64,000 bases of DNA from the NCBI RefSeq assembly GCF_000739735.1, contig NZ_BBJF01000003.1:62001-126000 (forward strand), in the 5' to 3' direction. The notes beneath the pieces were generated by a model. The model did not search any database and was not told where the DNA came from. It saw only the letters and a list, made by a program, of their open reading frames with translations. The position numbers were made by a program, and so were the translations under genes. Each line of letters starts with the position of its first letter. Positions within the stretch are counted from its first letter, which is position 1. The DNA is from Paraburkholderia ginsengisoli NBRC 100965 (GTDB taxonomy: Bacteria; Pseudomonadota; Gammaproteobacteria; Burkholderiales; Burkholderiaceae). Positions 36,390 to 45,365 of this stretch are shown here, one piece after another.

Positions 36390-37649
36390 TCACCTCGGCC
36401 TATTCGACTGACTCAAACCCGCCGCTTCATATTCCCCGATGTACCGCGCCCTCGGCCGGATCAGGCGGCCGTCGCGCGTCTGTTCCATCGCATGCGCGAT
36501 CCAGCCGACCACCCGGCCCACCGCAAACAGCGTGAACGCGGCGCCGGCCGGCAGCGCGAGGACGCGCTCGATCGCGGCGAGCGCGAAATCGACGGTCGGC
36601 TCCGCGCCGGTCGTGTCGCGCACCGTGCGCGCGAGTCGCAGCACGTCGCCGAGCGGCGAGCGCGCCGGCGCGCAATCGGCCAGCATCTCCAGCAGCAGTC
36701 GCGCGCGCGGATCGCCGTCCGGATACAGCGGATGGCCGAAGCCCGATAGCACCGGTCCCTGCGCGCGGTGTTCATGGCGCGCGAGACGGTTCGCCAGATA
36801 GCGATCGAGATCGGGCGCGCGCGATGCTTCGTCGAGCAGCGCGGCGATCCGCACCGTCTCGCCGCCGTGACGCGGTCCGGAGAGCGCCGCGAGCCCACCC
36901 GCCACCGCGCCGAACAGGTGCGTTCCCGTCGACGTGATACAGCGCACCGTGAAGGTCGACGCATTCAGCTCGTGATCCGCGCAGGCGACCAGCGCGGCGC
37001 GCAACAGTCCGGCCCGCTCCCGGTTGCGCACCCGCCAGGCCGAAGCCAGTTGCCGATGCAGCGGTTCGTTCGACGGCGCCGCCGAGATCATCGCGGCGCC
37101 CAGCAGCCGCATGACGGCGCACGCAGTATCGAGTTGCGCATCGCGGCCGAGTGCCCACACGCGCGGCATTTGCGCGGCGGCCGCCGGCAGCAGCACGAGC
37201 GCTCGATCAAGCGGCGTGCTGTCGCCCCAGAGCTTGAGCCATGCGGCCCATTGAGCGGGCGCGAGTGGCACCGCCGGCGCTTCGGCAATGCGCCGCGCGC
37301 TGCATTCCCACAGCAATGCCGCGACGTCCTCGAGCGACGCACTGCGCGCCAGTTCCATCGCATCGTGGCCGCGATACAGCAGACGGCCGTCGGCGACCAG
37401 CGTGATCGACGATTCGAGCACCGGCACACCCCAGTCCAGCACCTTCTGCGCGACCTTGCCGGCGCGCTTGCCGTCGGCTTTGCGGCGCGCGAGGCGGCGC
37501 ACCTCGGCGGCATCGTAGAGACGGTGCTTGCCATGCGCATCCGGCGACGAGCTGAGCATGCCGCGGCTCACGTACGCGTATAGCGTGGGCAGGCTGATGC
37601 CGAGCGTAGCGGCGGCTTCGCTGGCGGTAAGGGACGTCGAGGTCGGCAT
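36390..37649 (-). CDS. Citrate-synthase-like enzyme with N-terminal helix-turn-helix
   Basis: A 419-residue protein. Residues 7-55 form a MerR/excisionase-type HTH (LTASEAAATLGISLPTLYAY, KHRLYDAAEVRRLARRK); from about 70 on it is a citrate synthase fold. The catalytic residues appear kept: His in ACADHELNAST, the GPRHGGE loop, His in GFGHPLYPDGDPRA and Asp in EPTVDFALAAIE. It could be an active citrate, 2-methylcitrate or citramalate-type synthase, a DNA-binding sensor, or both. It is divergent from a class III CoA-transferase with operator-like repeats between. Housekeeping gltA is elsewhere by inference. Confidence 0.85.
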   Translation of the reverse strand: MPTSTSLTASEAAATLGISLPTLYAYVSRGMLSSSPDAHGKHRLYDAAEVRRLARRKADGKRAGKVAQKVLDWGVPVLESSITLVADGRLLYRGHDAMELARSASLEDVAALLWECSARRIAEAPAVPLAPAQWAAWLKLWGDSTPLDRALVLLPAAAAQMPRVWALGRDAQLDTACAVMRLLGAAMISAAPSNEPLHRQLASAWRVRNRERAGLLRAALVACADHELNASTFTVRCITSTGTHLFGAVAGGLAALSGPRHGGETVRIAALLDEASRAPDLDRYLANRLARHEHRAQGPVLSGFGHPLYPDGDPRARLLLEMLADCAPARSPLGDVLRLARTVRDTTGAEPTVDFALAAIERVLALPAGAAFTLFAVGRVVGWIAHAMEQTRDGRLIRPRARYIGEYEAAGLSQSNRPR

Positions 37650-37671
37650 GGAAACGCGCAGAAACCAAAGA

Positions 37672-37731
37672 AATCAATATACGTTGATTATCATAATCAA
37701 GGTTGATTGCGCCGGGGTGCAATTCTAGACT
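37672..37731. promoter_or_regulatory. Divergent operator-promoter with four TTGATT/AATCAA half-sites
   Basis: Half-sites at 37672-37677, 37684-37689, 37695-37700 and 37703-37708 alternate in orientation; the middle two form the 17-bp palindrome TTGATTATCATAATCAA. The last TTGATT doubles as a -35, 17 nt before TAGACT (37726-37731), the likely CoA-transferase promoter. TATATT on the minus strand (37681-37676) could be the -10 for the citrate-synthase-like gene. A protein bound here would cover both promoters. Confidence 0.6.
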
Positions 37732-37773
37732 CGGGTCACCTAGCGGTTCACCTTCATCTGCTCCGATCCCGAT

Positions 37774-39177
37774 ATGAACGCCATCTCGCCCGACCTCGCT
37801 CTCAAACAGATCTGGACTGTCGCCGGATGCGATCCGGGCGCGCTGCGTTCCGTGTCGCTGAGCGGCGCGGACCCTGGCTTGCCGTCGGTCTACCGGGTCG
37901 GCAGTCTGGCCTCGGCGACCATCGCCGCGACGGGCCTCGCGGCGGCCGAGTACCAGCGCTTGCGCGCGGGCCGCAGGCAGCATGTGTCGGTGCAGATGCG
38001 GCGCGCGTTGGCGGCGTTTCGCAGCGAACGCTATCTGCGCGTCGACGACGGGCCGCCTCCCGCGTTGCGCGATCCGGTCACGGGCTTCTACGAAACGCGC
38101 GACGGTCGCTGGATTCAACTGCATACGAATTTTGCGCATCACCTTCAGGGTGTGTTGAAGGTGCTCGGCTGTCCCGGCAATAGCGATCCCACAGCGGTGG
38201 CCGCCGCGATTCACAACTGGGATGGCGCGACACTCGATCAGACGCTCGCGGACGCGGGCCTATGCGCCGCGTTGATTCGCACGCCCGACGAATGGGCCGC
38301 GCTCGACCAGGCGAAAGCGGTTGCGGGATTGCCGCTGTTCGAGATCGAGCGTATCGGCGATGCGCCGGCCGAGCCGCCTCCGCGCGGCGCGGACCGGCCG
38401 CTGGCGGGGGTGCGGGTGCTGGACCTGTCGCGCATCATCGCGGGGCCGGTGGCCGGGCGGGCACTCGCGCATCATGGCGCGGACGTGTTGATGATCAACG
38501 GTCCGCATCTGCCGAACATCGCGCCGCTGGTGATCGACAACGGGCGCGGCAAGCGTTCGGCGGTAGTCGATCTACGCGATGCCACAGGGCGGGAGATCTT
38601 GCGCGGCCTCAGCACGAGCGCCGACGTGTTCTTGCAGGCGTATCGTCCGGGCGCGCTGGCGGCGCGCGGCTTCGGTCCCGAGGAACTGGCGCGGCTGCGG
38701 CCGGGAATCGTGTATGTGTCGGTGTCCGCGTATGGACACGAGGGGCCGTGGGCGCAGCGGCGCGGCTTCGATAGCCTCGTGCAGTCGGCGAGCGGGATTG
38801 CCTTCACCGAACGGCAGGCGGCGCGCTGTGCCGAGCCGAAGCATTTGCCGTGTCAGGCGCTCGACCATGCGACCGGCTATCTGGCCGCATTCGGCGCGAT
38901 GGTCGCGTTGACGCGGCGTGCCATCGAAGGCGGGAGCTGGCACGTAAGGGTGTCGCTCGCGCAAACGGGACGGTGGTTGCAATCGTTTGGACAGATCGCC
39001 GACGGCTGGCAGCTCCCCGACCTCACACTCGACGACGTGCGCGATTGCGTCGCGACCGTGCAGTCGGAATTCGGTCGAGTGCTGGCGGTGCAGCCGGCCG
39101 AAGAGATGGAACAGACGCCGGCTTTTTACGCGCTGCCGCCCACGCGGGTCGGCGCACACGAGGCGACGTGGGTGTGA
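37774..39177 (+). CDS. Class III CoA-transferase (CaiB/BaiF family)
   Basis: A 467-residue protein. The family core begins near residue 205 (GVRVLDLSRIIAGPVAGRAL) and continues through YVSVSAYGHEGPW and the ALDHATGYLAAFGAM region. The catalytic Asp of class III enzymes cannot be placed without alignment. The N-terminal 200 residues resemble a second, degenerate CoA-transferase half, making it a tandem-type protein. The family moves CoA between carboxylic acids, for example formyl, succinyl or carnitine derivatives. No Shine-Dalgarno precedes the ATG at 37774. It probably acts with the divergent citrate-synthase-like gene. Confidence 0.83.
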   Translation: MNAISPDLALKQIWTVAGCDPGALRSVSLSGADPGLPSVYRVGSLASATIAATGLAAAEYQRLRAGRRQHVSVQMRRALAAFRSERYLRVDDGPPPALRDPVTGFYETRDGRWIQLHTNFAHHLQGVLKVLGCPGNSDPTAVAAAIHNWDGATLDQTLADAGLCAALIRTPDEWAALDQAKAVAGLPLFEIERIGDAPAEPPPRGADRPLAGVRVLDLSRIIAGPVAGRALAHHGADVLMINGPHLPNIAPLVIDNGRGKRSAVVDLRDATGREILRGLSTSADVFLQAYRPGALAARGFGPEELARLRPGIVYVSVSAYGHEGPWAQRRGFDSLVQSASGIAFTERQAARCAEPKHLPCQALDHATGYLAAFGAMVALTRRAIEGGSWHVRVSLAQTGRWLQSFGQIADGWQLPDLTLDDVRDCVATVQSEFGRVLAVQPAEEMEQTPAFYALPPTRVGAHEATWV

Positions 39178-39309
39178 AGGCTTTCGCATCAGCGTGGTGG
39201 CGGCGCCTGTGCCGGCGGAACTCGCGTGCGGTCCTCGGCGTGCGGGCAAAGTGTGGGCAAAGCGCCAGCATTGCGTACGACCCACGCCACCTAACCGCAA
39301 ACCAATCCG

Positions 39310-40056
39310 CTACTTCCTCAGCTCCGCGACAAAATCGTAGTAATCGTTGCGGCAGTACGTGTCGGTCAGTTCGATCGCGCGCTGATCGGCGGTATAGCCC
39401 ACGCGGGTGATCAACAACAGCGCCTCGTTCGGCGCAATGCTCATCTGCTGCGCGATTTCCTCGCTCGCGTTCACCGCGCGAAAGTGCTGCAGCGCGCGCA
39501 CGATCGTCAGGCCGCGATTTTCCAGGTACGTGTACAGCGAATCGCCGATGGCTTGCGGATCGGGAATCACCGCTGCGGGAAAGGTGGAATTTTCCACCGC
39601 CATCACGATGCCGTCGGCGAGTCGCAAGCGCCGCAGCCGCGTGACCGCCGCGGCCGGCGACAGGCCGAGCTGAATCACCTCGTCGCGATTGGCCGGCGAA
39701 ATCTCCCGCGAAAGCCACTTCGAGCTCGGCGTAAAACCGCGCCGCCGCAGCATTTCGCTGAAGCTCGACAGACGCGACAGCGGATCTTCGTAGCGCGGCG
39801 TGATGAAACTGCCCGCACCCTGAGTGCGGCGGATCAATCCTTGTTCAACCAGCAACGCGATCGCCTTGCGCGAGGTGATCCGCGAGACGCCGAGCGCTTC
39901 GGAGAGCACGCGCTCGGAAGGCAGCGCTTCGCCGGCGTTCCAGCGGTTTTCGTGGATGGCGCTGCCGAGCTTGCGGGCAAGTTGCAGATATAGCGGCGTG
40001 TCGTTTTCCGGGTCCGGGCGCAGGTCGCGCCAGCGGTCTTCCGAGGCAGAGGTCAT
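39310..40056 (-). CDS. GntR-family regulator with UTRA domain (HutC subfamily)
   Basis: A 248-residue repressor or activator: winged helix at about 20-90 (EALPSERVLSEALGVSRITS, LIRRTQGAGSFI) and a UTRA ligand-binding domain at about 105-240 (ending ALLLITRVGYTADQRAIELT and YYDFVAEL). Sugars, amino sugars or histidine derivatives are common ligands; none can be assigned. ATG at 40056 is used; an in-frame GTG at 40065 would add three residues. Divergent from the aldo-keto reductase 200 nt away, a possible target. Confidence 0.88.
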   Translation of the reverse strand: MTSASEDRWRDLRPDPENDTPLYLQLARKLGSAIHENRWNAGEALPSERVLSEALGVSRITSRKAIALLVEQGLIRRTQGAGSFITPRYEDPLSRLSSFSEMLRRRGFTPSSKWLSREISPANRDEVIQLGLSPAAAVTRLRRLRLADGIVMAVENSTFPAAVIPDPQAIGDSLYTYLENRGLTIVRALQHFRAVNASEEIAQQMSIAPNEALLLITRVGYTADQRAIELTDTYCRNDYYDFVAELRK

Positions 40057-40257
40057 GGGGCTCACGCAAGATGGGCAAGCGGCAATTCTATGACATCGGC
40101 GCGTCTCGTTATAGCGGGCGTTTGCCTGGGACGCGGCCGCGGGCGCGTCGAGCCGCTAAACTCGTCGTTATGATTTTTCGTAGCGGCGTCGCGGGCATCG
40201 CGCGCATTGCATGACGCCGCTGTATCGGTTTGGATCCAGTCACTTCGAGGAGTCCGT

Positions 40258-41103
40258 ATGACGAGCGAGATCGCAAGCGTGAGCCTGCCCGACGGCGAGC
40301 GCGTTCCGGCATTGGGACAGGGCACGTGGGAAATGGGGGAAGCGCCGGCGCGGCGCGCGGCGGAAATCGCCGCGTTGCGCTGCGGCGTCGAACTCGGCAT
40401 GACGCTGATCGATACCGCGGAAATGTACGGCGACGGCGCGACCGAAACGCTGCTCGGCGAAGCGCTCGCCGGTTTGCGCGACCAGGTGTTCCTCGTCAGC
40501 AAGGTGTATCCGCATAACGCCAGCCGACGCGGCGTGATCGCGGCCTGCGAACAGAGCCTGAAGCGTTTGAAAACGGACCGGCTCGATCTGTATCTGCTGC
40601 ACTGGCGCGGCTCGGTGCCGCTCGCGGAAACCGTGCAGGCGTTCGAGGCGTTGCGCGCGGCAGGCAAGATCCGGCATTGGGGCGTCAGCAACTTCGACAC
40701 CGACGACATGGAAGAACTGGTCGCCGTGCCGGGCGGCGACGCGTGCGCGACCAATCAGATTCTCTACAACGTCGCGCGCCGCGGACCGGAATTCGATCTG
40801 CTGCCCTGGCTCGCCAGGCGAAAGATGCCGACGATGGCCTACAGCCCGGTCGATCATGCGCGTCTGCCGAAGCGCTCGCCGCTCGACGACATCGCCGACG
40901 CCCGTGGCGTCTCGGTGTTTCAGGTTGCGCTTGCGTGGGTGTTGCGGAAGCCGGGCGTGTGCGCGATTCCGAAGGCGGGCCGCGTCGAGCACGTGCGCGA
41001 CAACCATCGCGCGTCGCAACTGCGGCTGAGCGCGGAGGAGCAGGCCGCCCTCGACGCGTATTTCAAACCGCCGCGCAGCAAGCGTCCACTGGAAATGCTG
41101 TGA
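40258..41103 (+). CDS. Aldo-keto reductase
   Basis: A 281-residue NADPH-dependent reductase of the AKR fold. The catalytic tetrad is visible: Asp and Tyr in LIDTAEMYGDG (near 50-55), Lys in LVSKVYPHN (near 81) and His in YLLHWRGS (near 117). VSNFDTDDMEEL and AIPKAGRVEHVRDN (cofactor site) follow. Substrate unknown; 2,5-diketogluconate-type or general aldehyde reduction is typical. GAGGAG precedes the ATG at 40258. Monocistronic, convergent with the Rap1a-like gene. Confidence 0.9.
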   Translation: MTSEIASVSLPDGERVPALGQGTWEMGEAPARRAAEIAALRCGVELGMTLIDTAEMYGDGATETLLGEALAGLRDQVFLVSKVYPHNASRRGVIAACEQSLKRLKTDRLDLYLLHWRGSVPLAETVQAFEALRAAGKIRHWGVSNFDTDDMEELVAVPGGDACATNQILYNVARRGPEFDLLPWLARRKMPTMAYSPVDHARLPKRSPLDDIADARGVSVFQVALAWVLRKPGVCAIPKAGRVEHVRDNHRASQLRLSAEEQAALDAYFKPPRSKRPLEML

Positions 41104-41169
41104 ATGCACGACGCGCGGTAAGCGCGGCGGCGGTCGCTTGCGGCACGGCGGCTCGCCGCACGGGGCGCG

Positions 41170-41640
41170 TCAGGTGCAGGCGTGGTGCAGGTGGACGGAG
41201 CCCAGCACCGCGACTTCGGCCGGGGTGTGTTTGAGGGCTTCGTCGTCGACGCTGGCGGCGTCGGCAATGAAGTCGTCGACGATCGACGACACCGGCACGT
41301 CACGCAGACACAGCGACACGCGCTGCGTCTCGTTGGCCGGCAGCGCCGTGCGCTGGCCGAGGAACAGTACGCCGTATTGATAGCCGTGGATGATGCCGCG
41401 AACCGCGCCGACGCATTGGCCTTGCGCGACGTTGTCGTTTCGCTGTTTGCAGGTCTGCAGGAGCGAGTAGGCCGAGAAGCTGGGATCGACCGGCGGGGCC
41501 GCTTGCGACATGGTCGGCGGAATCGGCTTTGCCGGAGGCGGCGGGGTTTGCGCATGAGCGAGCGATGCGAGGCCCAGAGCGGCAGCCATCACCAGGCCGG
41601 TGGCCGCGCGTGCCGCGGAGGGGGGAACGTTTCGTTGCAT
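41170..41640 (-). CDS. Rap1a/Tai-like exported protein
   Basis: A 156-residue secreted protein. A signal peptide ends near residue 28 (LGLASLAHAQ), then a Pro-rich spacer and a small helical domain with the Rap1a/Tai pattern: SAYSLLQTCKQ, GQCVGAVRGIIHGYQYG and RVSLCLRDVPV, plus a late Cys, giving four cysteines for two disulfides. In Serratia such proteins are periplasmic immunity proteins against type VI amidase effectors (Ssp/Rap, Tae4/Tai4). No effector or T6SS gene is adjacent, so immunity is only a possibility. ATG at 41640 or 41655. Confidence 0.65.
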   Translation of the reverse strand: MQRNVPPSAARAATGLVMAAALGLASLAHAQTPPPPAKPIPPTMSQAAPPVDPSFSAYSLLQTCKQRNDNVAQGQCVGAVRGIIHGYQYGVLFLGQRTALPANETQRVSLCLRDVPVSSIVDDFIADAASVDDEALKHTPAEVAVLGSVHLHHACT

Positions 41641-41978
41641 GTTGTGGGCCCTCATATCGAACGTTGAATCTGATATGAGGCGATCGCCTCGGATTGGTTC
41701 CATAACACTTGTGCGTGGCCGGTTGTTTTATTTGCCTGTCCTATGCGGGGTGGTTTGCCTCGACGGTTCGGGCGTTGCGCGCGGCCGCGCGAGGGGGAGA
41801 TGTCGGGGAGATGACAGCGCGCCCGAAGGGGCGCGTCCGGTGCAACCGGCCTCAGGCGGTGACGCTCGACCGGGGGATCGAGACATCACCGCCGATGCCA
41901 GCGGATAGCGGACGGCATGCCGGAGCATGTCGCTGGCGAGAGGAGGGCGCGGGGGCATCCCCTCAGAGCGGGCGCCTG

Positions 41979-42809
41979 CTAATGCCCGTTCCCTCCGCCA
42001 TTGCCACCGCCATTGCCACCGCCGTTGCCGCCGCCACCCTTGCCTCCGTGACCGCCGCCGAAGCCTCCGCCAAAGCCTCCGCCGAAACCGCCACCGAAGC
42101 CGCCGCCGAAACCACCGCCAAAACCACCGCCAAAACCACCGCCAAAACCACCGCCTTTGCCACCGCCGAAGCCACCACCTTTGCCGCCGCCGGGGCCACC
42201 GCTGGAGCCGCCGCTGGAGCCGCCGCCGCAACCGCAGCCGCCGCTCCCGCTACTTCCACCGCTACTGCCACCGCCGCTACTGCTTCCACTGCCACCGCCG
42301 CTACTGCCTCCACCGCCGCCTCCGCCGCCACCGCCACTATTCCCCTTGCCGCCCGCGGCCGCGCCTGGGCCGGAACTGCTGCCGCCTTTCCCCGGGCCGG
42401 CCGCCCCGGCATTCGCGCCGCTCCCGCCCGACCCCGACCCGCTATTGTTCGCGCTCGCCGCGCCGTTGCCGCCACTGCCGCCGCCGACATGCCGTCCGCA
42501 ACCGCCGATGCTCGCGCTGCCGCAGTCACGCGACATGAAGACCGCGGCGGCGTCGTCGGCGGCGGTTGTGTCGCCGGATGCGCTGCCTGTCGCCACACCG
42601 TCCGCGGCCGCGCCTTCGCTCTGCGCGAGTTGCGTCGGAGCACGCTCGCCGCTGGCGGGCGCCGACGCGTCCGCAAGCACCATCCACTCGGGGATCACGT
42701 CCGTCGATGCCGGATACGCAACCTCGGTCGCGAATGCCACGACGCCTGCGACGAGCGTGGCACTCCGCAAATCCATGCAGTAGTACTGATTGAATTTTCT
42801 GGTCTTCAT
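41979..42809 (-). CDS. Glycine-rich protein with GGGF repeats
   Basis: A 276-residue low-complexity protein. An N-terminal hydrophobic stretch (about 16-35) may act as a signal or anchor. Residues 36-105 are ordinary (with CGSASIGGCG), and from about 105 on it is Gly/Ser-rich, ending in eight GGGF units and GGGN repeats. ATG at 42809 is preceded by GGGAGA, which favours this strand over the long opposite-strand frame. Export to surface or matrix is plausible; no family function is known. Confidence 0.6.
   Translation of the reverse strand: MKTRKFNQYYCMDLRSATLVAGVVAFATEVAYPASTDVIPEWMVLADASAPASGERAPTQLAQSEGAAADGVATGSASGDTTAADDAAAVFMSRDCGSASIGGCGRHVGGGSGGNGAASANNSGSGSGGSGANAGAAGPGKGGSSSGPGAAAGGKGNSGGGGGGGGGGSSGGGSGSSSGGGSSGGSSGSGGCGCGGGSSGGSSGGPGGGKGGGFGGGKGGGFGGGFGGGFGGGFGGGFGGGFGGGFGGGFGGGHGGKGGGGNGGGNGGGNGGGNGH
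42060..42155. repeat. 12-bp coding tandem repeat (GGGF x 8)
   Basis: Eight consecutive 12-bp units encode Gly-Gly-Gly-Phe on the minus strand, with synonymous third-base variation (GCC/ACC, AAA/GAA on the plus strand). The in-frame unit means copy changes would alter protein length without frameshift. Confidence 0.85.
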
Positions 42810-43178
42810 CACAGCTCTCCCGAGGGAGCGACGGTCCTCGTTGCCACCGTTCCCATGCTGACCCCGCGGCGGCGGACCTGTTTGAGCGCGGGCCTCATCG
42901 CGCCCGGGTCTGTTGCGCCGATACCGGTCAATGACCTGTCAATCACCCGTCGTTGTTTTCCTGGCTGCTTGGCCGGTGCGTTGATGGCAGCGCTCGCTTA
43001 GTCTCTTCGCGCTTGTTCGGCTTCAAATGTCTGGACGATATTTAGCGATATCCATGCCATCGGACGCAAAGCCTTGCAGCGACAAGCGCGGATAGCGGTG
43101 TGCGATGTGTGCGGTGAAAAAACGCATGAAAACGTTTCGACGATGAAACGCGTCGGCTTAAAGCCGCGGGAAGCCGCG
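42810..43178. other. Intergenic region before the ABC operon end
   Basis: A 369-nt spacer between the 5' end of the glycine-rich gene and the 3' end of the ABC ATPase gene. Part of it (43020-43140) is less GC-rich. No gene or strong terminator seen. Confidence 0.35.
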
Positions 43179-45365
43179 CTACTCGTTGCGGGTGACGTTC
43201 TGCGGCGCGTCGGTGGAATCGTCGGGGAGGGTGGCGTGCGGCTCGCGTGCGGCGCTTTGCAACTCGCGCAACGTGTCGATGGGGATATGACAGCGGATTC
43301 GATGCGCGGCCGGCTGAGCGGTGTCGCCCGCGTGATGGGTGGCGTCATGCCCCGCGTCGAGAAAGGGCGGGTCCTGCTGTTCGCAGATCGCGCCGAGCTT
43401 GCGTGGGCAGCGCGTGTGAAACACGCAGCCCGACGGCGGCGAGATCGCGCTCGGCAGATCGCCGGATAGACGGATGCGCGCCGTGCGCTCGTGTGCATGC
43501 AGCGTCGGCACCGACGACAGCAACGCCTCGGTATAAGGATGCTGCGGACCGTCGAATACAGCGGCGGCCGGCCCGATTTCCAGCAGCCTGCCCAGATACA
43601 GCACGGCGATCCGATCCGCGAGATAGCGCACCACGTGCAGATCGTGCGAGATGAACACGTAGCTGACGCCGCGCTCGCGTTGCAGATCGGCGAGCAGGTT
43701 GAGGATCGCGGCCTGCACGGAGACGTCGAGCGCGGAAGTGGGCTCGTCGCAAACCACGACGCGCGGCTCGCCGGCAAACGCGCGGGCAATCGCGACGCGT
43801 TGCTTGAGTCCGCCGGACAACTGCCGCGTGCGCGAGTCGAGATAGCGCTCGGGCAAACGCACGGCTTCGGTCAGCGTGGCGAGCCGCGTGTCGATCTCCG
43901 GGCCGCGCAAGCCGGTGAGACGCGACAACGCGCGGCCGATCAGCCGCTTCACCGAATGCGCGCGATTGAGCGCCGAGTCCGGGTTCTGGAACACGATCTG
44001 CAGCGACTTCACCTGCGCGTCGCTGCGTCGCGTGACGCGCGCGGCGAGCGGCGCGCCGTCGAGTTCGAGCACGCTGCCGGCGTCGGGCGTGAGCAGGCCG
44101 AGCATTAGCTTGGCGAGCGTGGTCTTGCCGCTGCCCGATTCGCCGACGAGGCCGAGCGTTTCACCGCCGGCGAGGTCGAGCGACACGTCGTCGAGCGCGC
44201 GCAGCGATGCACCTGATACGTGGAACGTCTTCGAGAGGTTGCGAGCGCGCAGCACAGGCGTGGCGCGCTTTTCTTGCGCCGCGCCGCGCGGCTTGTCGGG
44301 CAATGCCTCCAGCGCGGCGCGCGGCAACTCGATCGCGCGTTCATGGTAGTGGCAGCGCGCCATCTGATCGCCATGGGCGGCGCTAAGCCGGTAGGGCGGC
44401 GGCGCTTCACGGCGGCAGCGTTCGTCGGCGAGGCGGCAGCGGTCCGCATAAATGCAGCCTTGCGTGACCGAGCCCGGCGACGGCAAACCGCCCGCGATCG
44501 TATCGAGCCGCTCGGTGTCCTTGCTGCGCCCGGTCGTGGGCAGACAGCGCAACAGCCCGACCGTGTACGGATGACGCGGCCGCGTGAAGACATCGCGCGT
44601 CGCGCCTTCTTCGACCAGCTTGCCCGCATAGAGCACGCCGACGCGTTCGCACATCCGCCCGATCACCGCGAGGTTGTGGCTGATGAAGAGCACGGCGGTC
44701 CCGAGTTCCTCGCGCAACTGCGCGACGAGGTCGAGCACTTCGGCTTCGACGGTCGCGTCGAGGCCGGTGGTCGGTTCGTCGAGAATCAGCAGCGCGGGGT
44801 TCGACGCGAGCGCCATCGCGATCACCACGCGCTGCTGCATGCCGCCCGATAATTGATGAGGATAACTGTTCATCACCTGCTCGGGCGCGGCGATGCGCAC
44901 ACGCTTGAGCATCTCCAGCGTGCCGCACAATGCGTCGTCGCGCGTGGCGCCGGCGGCTTCGAACGCTTCGGAAACCTGCCGCGCGATCGTCAGCGACGGA
45001 TTCAACGCGCGGCCCGGGTCCTGATAGACCATCGAGATCGTGTTGGCGCGCAGGCTGCGCAGCGCATCGGCGTCGAGCTTCTGCACGTCCGCGCCGGCAA
45101 TCATGATCTTGCCGGCCTTCACCTTGCCGTTGCGCGGCAGATAGCGCACGGTCGCCATCGCAACCGTCGATTTACCGCAGCCCGATTCGCCGACGAGCCC
45201 ATACGCTTCGCCGCGCCGCACGCGAAACGAGACGTCTTGCAATACTTCGCGATCGCGTCCGCGAATCCGGTACGTGACCGTCAGGCCGACCACGGTCAGC
45301 GCATCGGTGCGATCGCTCTTCGACACGTCGAAGGCGGCGAACGGGGAGGAGGGCGTGCTGCTCAT
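43179..45365 (-). CDS. Fused two-domain ABC transporter ATPase (DppD-DppF type)
   Basis: A 728-residue protein with two nucleotide-binding domains. NBD1 (about 20-270): Walker A GESGCGKSTV, signature LSGGMQQRVVIAMAL, Walker B LLILDEPTTGLD. NBD2 (about 380-630): GESGSGKTTL, LSGGLKQRVAIARAF, VVVCDEPTSALD. Each is followed by the oligopeptide-transporter C-terminal extension with Cys clusters (CIYADRCRLADERC; CVFHTRCPRKLGAIC). It powers the permeases encoded just upstream; start and permease stop overlap as ATGA. In many genomes the two halves are separate genes; here one polypeptide supplies both. Confidence 0.92.
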   Translation of the reverse strand: MSSTPSSPFAAFDVSKSDRTDALTVVGLTVTYRIRGRDREVLQDVSFRVRRGEAYGLVGESGCGKSTVAMATVRYLPRNGKVKAGKIMIAGADVQKLDADALRSLRANTISMVYQDPGRALNPSLTIARQVSEAFEAAGATRDDALCGTLEMLKRVRIAAPEQVMNSYPHQLSGGMQQRVVIAMALASNPALLILDEPTTGLDATVEAEVLDLVAQLREELGTAVLFISHNLAVIGRMCERVGVLYAGKLVEEGATRDVFTRPRHPYTVGLLRCLPTTGRSKDTERLDTIAGGLPSPGSVTQGCIYADRCRLADERCRREAPPPYRLSAAHGDQMARCHYHERAIELPRAALEALPDKPRGAAQEKRATPVLRARNLSKTFHVSGASLRALDDVSLDLAGGETLGLVGESGSGKTTLAKLMLGLLTPDAGSVLELDGAPLAARVTRRSDAQVKSLQIVFQNPDSALNRAHSVKRLIGRALSRLTGLRGPEIDTRLATLTEAVRLPERYLDSRTRQLSGGLKQRVAIARAFAGEPRVVVCDEPTSALDVSVQAAILNLLADLQRERGVSYVFISHDLHVVRYLADRIAVLYLGRLLEIGPAAAVFDGPQHPYTEALLSSVPTLHAHERTARIRLSGDLPSAISPPSGCVFHTRCPRKLGAICEQQDPPFLDAGHDATHHAGDTAQPAAHRIRCHIPIDTLRELQSAAREPHATLPDDSTDAPQNVTRNE

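Noticed and set aside
36390..37649. Housekeeping citrate synthase gltA
   Set aside because: The N-terminal helix-turn-helix and divergent pairing with a CoA-transferase do not fit gltA, which is normally near sdh genes.
41709..43001. 430-codon + strand frame opposite the glycine-rich gene
   Set aside because: Low-complexity Ala/Thr translation; the minus frame has a Shine-Dalgarno and hydrophobic N-terminus. Kept as a caveat only.
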